Assembly: GCA_024635955.1 (NCBI GenBank)
Contig: JAGXHX010000063.1
Location: 1-43,526, forward strand
Length of the DNA: 43,526 nucleotides
DNA from: Bacillota bacterium
Lineage (GTDB): Bacteria > Bacillota > TC1
Direction: 5' to 3'
The position numbers and the translations under genes were made by a program. Positions within the stretch are counted from its first letter, which is position 1. Each line of letters starts with the position of its first letter. Of the stretch, positions 38,043-43,526 are shown piece after piece. Below the pieces are notes generated by a model that was given only the letters and a program-made list of their open reading frames with translations, made no database searches and was not told where the DNA came from.

Positions 38043-40914
38043 ATTTTGTTAAATAATCATATATGTCTTCTCTAACAGTATTTTTTAATTTAAATTTAAT
38101 ATTAACAATAGGTAATATCTCATTCTTATTATTCTTAATAGTAATCTGTTTATGATGAATAGGTTCTAAAATACCAAGATAATAGAAATCAGTTCCTTCA
38201 CCATCTGCTTTTTTAATAAATAAATCTATCTTAATATTATTTTCTTTATAATTTAAGATCTGTTTAACATCTGGAGACTGCAAAGTCCTATTATTTTTAG
38301 ACATCCAACTAAAAATATTACGATCAATAAATTCATCTTCATATTTAATGCTCTCATCAATACTATGATCTTTTTCATAGGTTACAAATATTGGACAAGT
38401 ATCATGTTTTATTTTATATCCATAAACAACTGAACTTTCATCTTTATCCCAATTTAATAATTTACAAACATCTTTTCTTGAATATTTTTCATATAAAGAT
38501 AAATTGGTTTCATAGTATCTGGTTGAATAGTTGTCTATGTATTCCATCTTTGAATATTCTAGTAAATCTTCAATAATTTTAATAAAAACTAAATTTATAC
38601 AATTTTCAAATAATTCTGACCTTTTTATTATTCCATTATTATAATTTAATAAATCAACATTATAATATTTTTTTAAATCAACCTTGGTAAAAAACTTACC
38701 GTTCAAAATATTGACTGAAGATAATAATCCTTTTTCATCTTGAATAATATTATATTCTTTCAAAATTCTATTAATTTCTTCACCACTGATTTTATCATTA
38801 TATAATAATTCATTTATAATAATAATTTCATGTAACCTTTTACCATTAGATAATTCTGATGAAATAAACTCTAATATCTTCTGTTGCTTTTGGTTTAAAT
38901 TTATATCATAATCTTTATCAATCTTTTTTAGAAAATTATAATAACTTTTTGAATTACTAATTATTAATTGAGGATCTATAGAGCCATATTGATAAAAATT
39001 TACTAAACTAGGTATTTTATTTAATTTAATTTTTAACGTTGTATACTCTTCCTTTAATAATTTCAATGTAGAAAAATTAGTATTATTAATAGATTCAAAT
39101 ATCCTTTTTTGAGATATTTTATCAAACATAATGGTGGAAGAACCTGGAATAACAGAATTACCTTCCATAACAAACCTTCTGATCGTATCCTTATTAAATG
39201 TTCTATCACCAGAAAGTGCCACTGGAATCAGAAAATTTTTTTGATAATTTCCAATGAAATCAATTATAACTAAAAATTCTTTCTCAAAGTTTTTTCTTAA
39301 TCCTCTTCCAAGTTGTTGTATAAATATTACTGACGATTCAGTCGGTCTTAACATAATTATTTGATTAATTTTAGGAATATCTACTCCTTCATTAAAAATA
39401 TCAACAGTAAATATATAATCTAATTTATTTTCTAGTTTGTCTTGTTCTAGTCTACTAATTGCATACTCTCTTTCTTCTTGAGAATTTGAGCCTGACAATG
39501 CAAGAGTATTAAAACCCTGTTTATTAAAAATGTCAGATAAATCTTTTGCTTCTTCATTTTTACTACAAAAGACTAATCCTTTTACTCTAGAACCAGAATA
39601 GCCATAATAATTAATCTTTTCTACAATATTTTTAACTCTTTCAAATGAAATTAATTTACTAAAATTTGTATTATCATCTAATACATTACCATCAACTGTA
39701 ATTTCTGAAACACCAAAATAATGGAAAGGACATAACATATCCTCTTCTAATGCTTTTTGCAATCTAATTTCATAAGCAATATTATAATCAAATAATTGAT
39801 AAATATTAAAATCATCATTTCTATCAGGTGTTGCTGTCATACCTAGCAAAAATTCTGGATCAAAGTAATCAATTATTTTCCTGTAACTTTCAGCACCAGC
39901 TCGATGTACTTCATCAATAATGATATAGTCAAATTGATTTTTAGAAAATTTATGTAGAATATGATCTTTTGATAATGTTTGCATTGTAGAAAACACAAAA
40001 TCAGAATCAAAACTTTTTGAATTACCTGATAGAATTCCCATGCTCCTTAAATTACCAAATATGTTTTTAAAACTATTCATTGCATTCTTAGCAATCTGTT
40101 CTCTATGAACGATAAAAAGCAATCTTTTCGGATTAAAAGCTTTAACGTCAAATGCTGATAAATATGTTTTTCCTGTACCTGTAGCTGAAATCAGCAAACC
40201 TTTAGAGACTTCATGACTTCTTAATTCTATAAGACTTTGTAAAGCTTCTATTTGCATTAGATTTGGCTGTATATCTATTGTCTCAATAATATTTGCATAT
40301 TCTTTTATCTTGTATTGAACAATTTTATTATAATGTTTTTCATATTCATTTATCCAATCATTATTTAAAATTGAAGCCTTCTCCCAAATCTCATTATATT
40401 CATTTAAAGTCTCGACTAATAATTCACCATCAACTAATGATGTTACTTTCAAATTCCATTCTTCATTTTTTGTTAATGCTTCTTGAGTCAGATTTGAACT
40501 ACCTATTATCAATGTATATAAATCTTTATGTTTAAAAATATAACCTTTAGCATGAAAATTCCCAGAATCGAAAACTTTTACTTCTATATTTTTAAAATCT
40601 AATAATCTTCTTAATGCTTTAGGTTCGTTAAAATTAAGATAGTTTGTAGTTATAATCTTACCTTTTATGCCTTTATCTTCTAATTCTTTTAAAATATTCA
40701 ATAATATATTTAAACCACTATTAGTTATAAATGCTATAGAAAAATAAAATTCTTCACAGTTCTCTAGTTCCTTGATTAAATAATTAATTACTTTAGATCC
40801 CTTTTTATAATTATTAACTAAAAGTTTTGGTCTATAATCTTCTAAGGATTCTAAATTGAAATTTATAAAACTTGTTGCTATCGATTGTGACAATTCTTCA
40901 ATAATATTAACCAT
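38041..40914 (-). CDS. PLD-domain DEAD/DEAH helicase with DUF3427
   Basis: 957-residue multidomain protein. N-terminal phospholipase D-like nuclease domain with FHAKGYIFKHKD and GSSNLTQEA (one HKD motif, ~120-145). Then a superfamily 2 helicase: ISATGTGKTYLS (Walker A), IIDEVHRAGAESYRK (DEAH-like), GMTATPDR (motif III), VFCSKNEEAK and QQLGRGLRK (motif VI). The C-terminal third is the DUF3427 type (SRKDVCKLLNWDKDESSVVYGYK). This layout is found in uncharacterised proteins thought to take part in DNA restriction or repair. A single HKD motif implies dimer formation for catalysis. AGGAG/GGTGA region before ATG 40914. Together with the NUDIX gene it forms a compact cassette. Confidence 0.9.
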   Translation of the reverse strand: MVNIIEELSQSIATSFINFNLESLEDYRPKLLVNNYKKGSKVINYLIKELENCEEFYFSIAFITNSGLNILLNILKELEDKGIKGKIITTNYLNFNEPKALRRLLDFKNIEVKVFDSGNFHAKGYIFKHKDLYTLIIGSSNLTQEALTKNEEWNLKVTSLVDGELLVETLNEYNEIWEKASILNNDWINEYEKHYNKIVQYKIKEYANIIETIDIQPNLMQIEALQSLIELRSHEVSKGLLISATGTGKTYLSAFDVKAFNPKRLLFIVHREQIAKNAMNSFKNIFGNLRSMGILSGNSKSFDSDFVFSTMQTLSKDHILHKFSKNQFDYIIIDEVHRAGAESYRKIIDYFDPEFLLGMTATPDRNDDFNIYQLFDYNIAYEIRLQKALEEDMLCPFHYFGVSEITVDGNVLDDNTNFSKLISFERVKNIVEKINYYGYSGSRVKGLVFCSKNEEAKDLSDIFNKQGFNTLALSGSNSQEEREYAISRLEQDKLENKLDYIFTVDIFNEGVDIPKINQIIMLRPTESSVIFIQQLGRGLRKNFEKEFLVIIDFIGNYQKNFLIPVALSGDRTFNKDTIRRFVMEGNSVIPGSSTIMFDKISQKRIFESINNTNFSTLKLLKEEYTTLKIKLNKIPSLVNFYQYGSIDPQLIISNSKSYYNFLKKIDKDYDINLNQKQQKILEFISSELSNGKRLHEIIIINELLYNDKISGEEINRILKEYNIIQDEKGLLSSVNILNGKFFTKVDLKKYYNVDLLNYNNGIIKRSELFENCINLVFIKIIEDLLEYSKMEYIDNYSTRYYETNLSLYEKYSRKDVCKLLNWDKDESSVVYGYKIKHDTCPIFVTYEKDHSIDESIKYEDEFIDRNIFSWMSKNNRTLQSPDVKQILNYKENNIKIDLFIKKADGEGTDFYYLGILEPIHHKQITIKNNKNEILPIVNIKFKLKNTVREDIYDYLTK

Positions 40915-41042
40915 AATTCACCAGCTCCTAATCAATAATAAGTATAACAAATTCTATACAAAATAATAATAGATAATTTACGCAATGTAAAAAAGGTAGT
41001 ATCTTAAACTTACTTAGAGAATATAATTAGTCTCTAAAATAA

Positions 41043-41068
41043 AAGACCCTGGTACAAACCAGGATCTT
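41043..41068 (-). terminator. Terminator after the first thioredoxin-like gene
   Basis: Stem AAGACCCTGGT / ACCAGGATCTT (one mismatch) with loop ACAA, followed on the minus strand by TTATTTTAG. Confidence 0.75.
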
Positions 41069-41079
41069 CATAAATACAT

Positions 41080-41345
41080 ATACTAATCTAACTACACTTC
41101 CAAAACTTGCTTAATCTCTGCAATACTAGGAACCTTACCCATAAAGAAAACCTTCTCATCAATAACAACCCCAGGAGTACTAATAACCCCATAAGCCATA
41201 ATAGAAGGAAGATCCTCAACCTTAATAACCTCAGCTTCCATGTCAAGCTCCTTCAATGCAGTATTCACATTATTATAAACAGTAGTACACTTCTTACAAC
41301 CAGTACCTAATATCTTAATAATCAAAACAATAACCTCCAATACAA
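41080..41345. repeat. Direct repeat, copy 1 (thioredoxin-like gene and leader)
   Basis: Matches 42700-42965 almost base for base, including the ribosome binding site and the ACAAACT upstream; flanks the MFS gene. Suggests a recent duplication. Confidence 0.75.
41092..41325 (-). CDS. Thioredoxin-like redox-active disulfide protein, copy 1
   Basis: 77-residue small thioredoxin fold, family of redox-active disulfide proteins (TIGR00412-like): IIKILGTGCKKC (CKKC at the active site), EAEVIKVEDLPSIMAYGVISTPGVVIDE (cis-Pro). Start is TTG 41325 with GGAGG eight bases upstream, by analogy with the second copy, which has ATG at the same place. It is the last gene of a block permease - trx copy 2 - MFS - trx copy 1 and ends with a terminator. 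Sequence is about 85-90 percent identical to 42712-42945 by eye. Such proteins accompany ArsP-type permeases. Confidence 0.9.
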   Translation of the reverse strand: MIIKILGTGCKKCTTVYNNVNTALKELDMEAEVIKVEDLPSIMAYGVISTPGVVIDEKVFFMGKVPSIAEIKQVLEV

Positions 41346-41482
41346 ACTTTTTTTATTTTCACCCATATATTATTTATCAATATTTAAACCTATTCATGTA
41401 TATACCTACTTTACCATAAATCAATAAATAAATAACCAATAATATATCAACTCCAACAACACTAAAGATTGAAAAGATTAAA

Positions 41483-42657
41483 TCATTTTCTTAAAACCAA
41501 CCTTTCACCAAAACTCTTCTTAATTAGTATTGCAAAAATTATTAAAATGAAAAGTCCAACTCCATAGATCGTAAACAACCTTTCAAAACTATATGCTATA
41601 ACAATTCTTCCACCAATGGCAGTTCCAATTCCTCCACCAACCATGAAGCTGAAAGCCACAAGGGCCATTGCAATACCCCTTGCTTTTACTGCAAACTCTG
41701 TAGCTATAGTTAGTAAAGTTGAATGAGCAAGCATAAATCCAAAACCCATGAATCCCACAGCAACAATTACTACCATTAGAGAACCTCCCATAGTGAATAG
41801 CAATAAATCAGCCAGAAACGCAAAACTAAAACCTATAATAGCTGTTTTTTTGTTCCCTATCTTAGCTGATATTTTCCCTGATACTCTACCTGCTAACAGA
41901 GCCATTATTCCAAAGGCGGTCATTACCATTCCTATTTGAAAATAATTTAGATCAAATATTTTTTAATAAACCCTCCGAGAAATGAAAAAGAACCTATTAT
42001 GAATATACCCTCAAATAAAATTAAAGTATAAATAATAACACTAGAAGGATTCTTCAATATCCTTATATAAGACGGAAGCATCTTAGTTTCCTTATTCTTA
42101 GTAGATGGTATATTTTTACCAATAGTAAACAATAATATTGAAGAAATAACCGCAAGTATTGCATAAACAGCAAATACTCCCCTCCAATTTAGAAAATATG
42201 CAATTGATCCACCAATTGCCATACTAAGTCCCTGTCCAAGAAAAGATATACCCATAAAAGAACCTATAGCAGCTTGTCTTTCCTCCATAGGAAAAATATC
42301 TCCAATAAGTGCAAGAGAAACCGGCATTATGGCAGCAGCAAACATTCCTGTAATTGCCCTATACACAGTTAAATCCGGAATACCTACTGCTATGGCACAA
42401 AGACCAGTAGCAATGGTAAACATAGAAATTGAAAAAGTAATAACCTGCCTCTTACCAAAACGCTCTGCAAGAAAACCATACAGAATTTGAAACAACCCAA
42501 AAGGTATCATATATGCAGTAATAATAATCGCCGCCGATGCAACATTAACATTCAAATTTTGCGCAATTGAAGGCAGAATAGGTGCAACCACCCAATTATC
42601 AGCCATTGCCACAAACCCTGCAAATCCAAGTATTAGTATAATTTTCTTCTTATCCAT
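41483..42657 (-). pseudogene. MFS transporter interrupted by a frameshift
   Basis: Drug-efflux-type major facilitator. First part (42657-41947, 236 aa, six helices) has MFS motif FGFLAERFGKRQVI in its loop; second part (41929-41483, 148 aa) carries the last helices and RVSGKISAKIGNKKTA. Between them the minus strand reads ATTAAAAAATATTTG: six A residues. One extra A joins GGFIKK to IFDLNYFQIGMVMTAFGIM, a natural loop-to-helix sequence, and restores a ~390-residue protein. No other defects. Either an inactivating -1 change in a homopolymer or a sequencing error; programmed slippage is less likely. Flanked by two nearly identical thioredoxin genes. Confidence 0.88.
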
Positions 42658-42699
42658 AAGCCCTATCCCCTTTTATCCTAATTATTTAGATAATAAACT

Positions 42700-42965
42700 T
42701 CACCCAATCCTTTATACTTTCAAAATATCCTTAATTTCAGCAATACTAGGAACCTTACCCATAAAGACAACCTTCTCATCAACAACCAACCCAGGAGTAC
42801 TCATAACCCCATAAGCCATAATAGTAGGAAGATCCTCAACCTTAATAACCTCTGCCTCCATGTCAAGCTCCTTCAATGCAATATTCACATTACTTTGTGT
42901 AGTAACGCATTTTTTACAACCAGTACCTAATATCTTAATAACCATTATTATATCCTCCAATACAA
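42700..42965. repeat. Direct repeat, copy 2 (thioredoxin-like gene and leader)
   Basis: Partner of 41080-41345; same order and orientation. Confidence 0.75.
42712..42945 (-). CDS. Thioredoxin-like redox-active disulfide protein, copy 2
   Basis: 77 residues starting MVIKILGTGCKKC, with CKKC at the active site, cis-Pro motif STPG and end PSIAEIKDILKV. ATG 42945 has GGAGG eight bases upstream; the ORF-track start 42960 is a TTG before that site. Directly follows the ArsP-type permease, the usual partner of this family. Differs from copy 1 mainly in the loop after CKKC (VTTQSN against TTVYNN). Confidence 0.93.
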   Translation of the reverse strand: MVIKILGTGCKKCVTTQSNVNIALKELDMEAEVIKVEDLPTIMAYGVMSTPGLVVDEKVVFMGKVPSIAEIKDILKV

Positions 42966-42989
42966 ACTCTAATTTATTTTAATCATTAT

Positions 42990-43526
42990 TTAAACAAACA
43001 AAAAGGCAAAACCATTAAACAAATAACCAATCAGGAATATACCTACGGCAACAATACCAAAAAACATAATTAGAAGGGGAGTCTTAACAACCTTCTTCAA
43101 CAATACCATAGAAGGAAGACTAAGAGCAGTAACACCCATCATAAACGCCAACACAGTACCAATACCTACACCCTTAACAACCAAAGCCTCAGCAATAGGC
43201 AAAGTACCAAAAATATCAGCATACATAGGAATACCAACAACCCCAGCAACCAAGACAGAATACCACTTATCCTGACCAAGTACAGCCAATATCCACTCTT
43301 GAGGAATCCAATTATGAATAGCAGCCCCAATACCAACACCAATCAATATATATAACCAAACCCTCTTTACAATATCAACAACCTGCTCTTTACCAAAAAT
43401 CAACCTATCCTTCCAAGACGTCTTAGTCTCAACCAAATCCACCTTAGGACCATTATTATAAACAAAACCCTCAACATACTTTTCCATCTTCGATTTATCA
43501 ATAACAGTACCACCAATAACAGCCAA
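42990..43526 (-). CDS. ArsP/UPF0718-type permease, C-terminal part (5' truncated by window edge)
   Basis: 178 residues of a larger permease. The frame is open to the window end, where it reads LAVIGGTVID, so the N-terminal half is outside. Several helices, with GIPMYADIFGTLPIAEALVVKGV and ALSLPSMVLLKKVV, are typical of ArsP_1 (PF03773) permeases, predicted exporters of organo-arsenicals or other small molecules. The charged loop KYVEGFVYNNGPKVDLVETK links the two halves. The thioredoxin-like gene follows after 44 bases and is probably co-transcribed. Confidence 0.85.
   Translation of the reverse strand: MAVIGGTVIDKSKMEKYVEGFVYNNGPKVDLVETKTSWKDRLIFGKEQVVDIVKRVWLYILIGVGIGAAIHNWIPQEWILAVLGQDKWYSVLVAGVVGIPMYADIFGTLPIAEALVVKGVGIGTVLAFMMGVTALSLPSMVLLKKVVKTPLLIMFFGIVAVGIFLIGYLFNGFAFLFV

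Noticed and set aside
41947-41965. Programmed -1 frameshift in the MFS gene
   Set aside because: AAA-AAA preceded by ATT does not fit a good X-XXY-YYZ slippery heptamer, no stem-loop follows, and MFS proteins are not known to use this.
1-43526. CRISPR array, rRNA, insertion sequence, replication origin
   Set aside because: No spaced direct repeats, rRNA motifs, transposase fragments or DnaA-box clusters were seen on either strand.

Overview
The window looks like chromosomal DNA of a low-GC, Gram-positive anaerobe of the Bacillota, of clostridial or tissierellial type. The evidence is AT-rich sequence, strong AGGAGG-type ribosome binding sites, a PPi-type phosphofructokinase, a MurT/GatD pair, a FeoB-associated Cys-rich peptide, DegV, and frequent TTG/GTG starts. 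Genus cannot be fixed from the sequence alone. No CRISPR array, rRNA, insertion sequence or prophage was seen.

Region 1-3.6 kb (+) is visibly GC-richer than the rest (judged by eye). It holds the end of a class I fructose-bisphosphate aldolase, a phosphomannose isomerase, a eukaryotic-type phosphomannomutase-like HAD protein and a GH130 mannoside phosphorylase-type enzyme. Together with the PPi-phosphofructokinase at 4.2-5.4 kb these can form a phosphorolytic route from a beta-mannoside to triose phosphates. A relic of a P-type cation ATPase C-terminus and a tRNA-Leu(GAG) lie between the two. The tRNA 3' end faces the GC-rich block, which fits an island inserted at that tRNA.

Region 5.4-13.3 kb (-) is a tightly overlapping housekeeping operon: ygjP-like metallopeptidase, acpS, nnr, alr, an amidohydrolase, tsaE, tsaB, rimI, and a frameshifted ABC half-transporter. 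It starts from a divergent promoter that appears to share one palindromic -35 hexamer with the (+) genes MATE and cca. trxA and a rhodanese follow (+), converging on a (-) operon degV-murT-gatD-D-aminoacylase-crp. The GatD of that operon lacks its expected catalytic cysteine.

Region 21.9-28.5 kb (-) holds envelope and small membrane proteins: an LRR protein / CmpB-type membrane protein / bactofilin-like operon, a FeoB-associated peptide, a GerMN lipoprotein, TM2, VanZ and DUF5362-like proteins, and a relic of an FAD oxidoreductase.

Region 28.6-33.2 kb is the most notable accessory block. It is a lactococcin-972-type bacteriocin locus (ATPase, DUF1430-type membrane protein, Trp/Tyr-rich secreted precursor). 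Behind it sit a Fur-like protein reduced to its winged helix and two divergent XRE regulators. A palindrome TCAATTTnnAATTGA lies exactly in the -35/-10 spacer of one XRE gene and again before the Fur-like gene.

Region 33.3-43.5 kb has an SPFH protein, a DUF4405-like membrane protein with a four-Cys cluster, an EF-G paralogue, a MutT-type NUDIX gene converging on a PLD-helicase-DUF3427 protein, and an ArsP-type permease (cut by the window edge). Next to the permease are two near-identical thioredoxin-like genes flanking a frameshifted MFS transporter.
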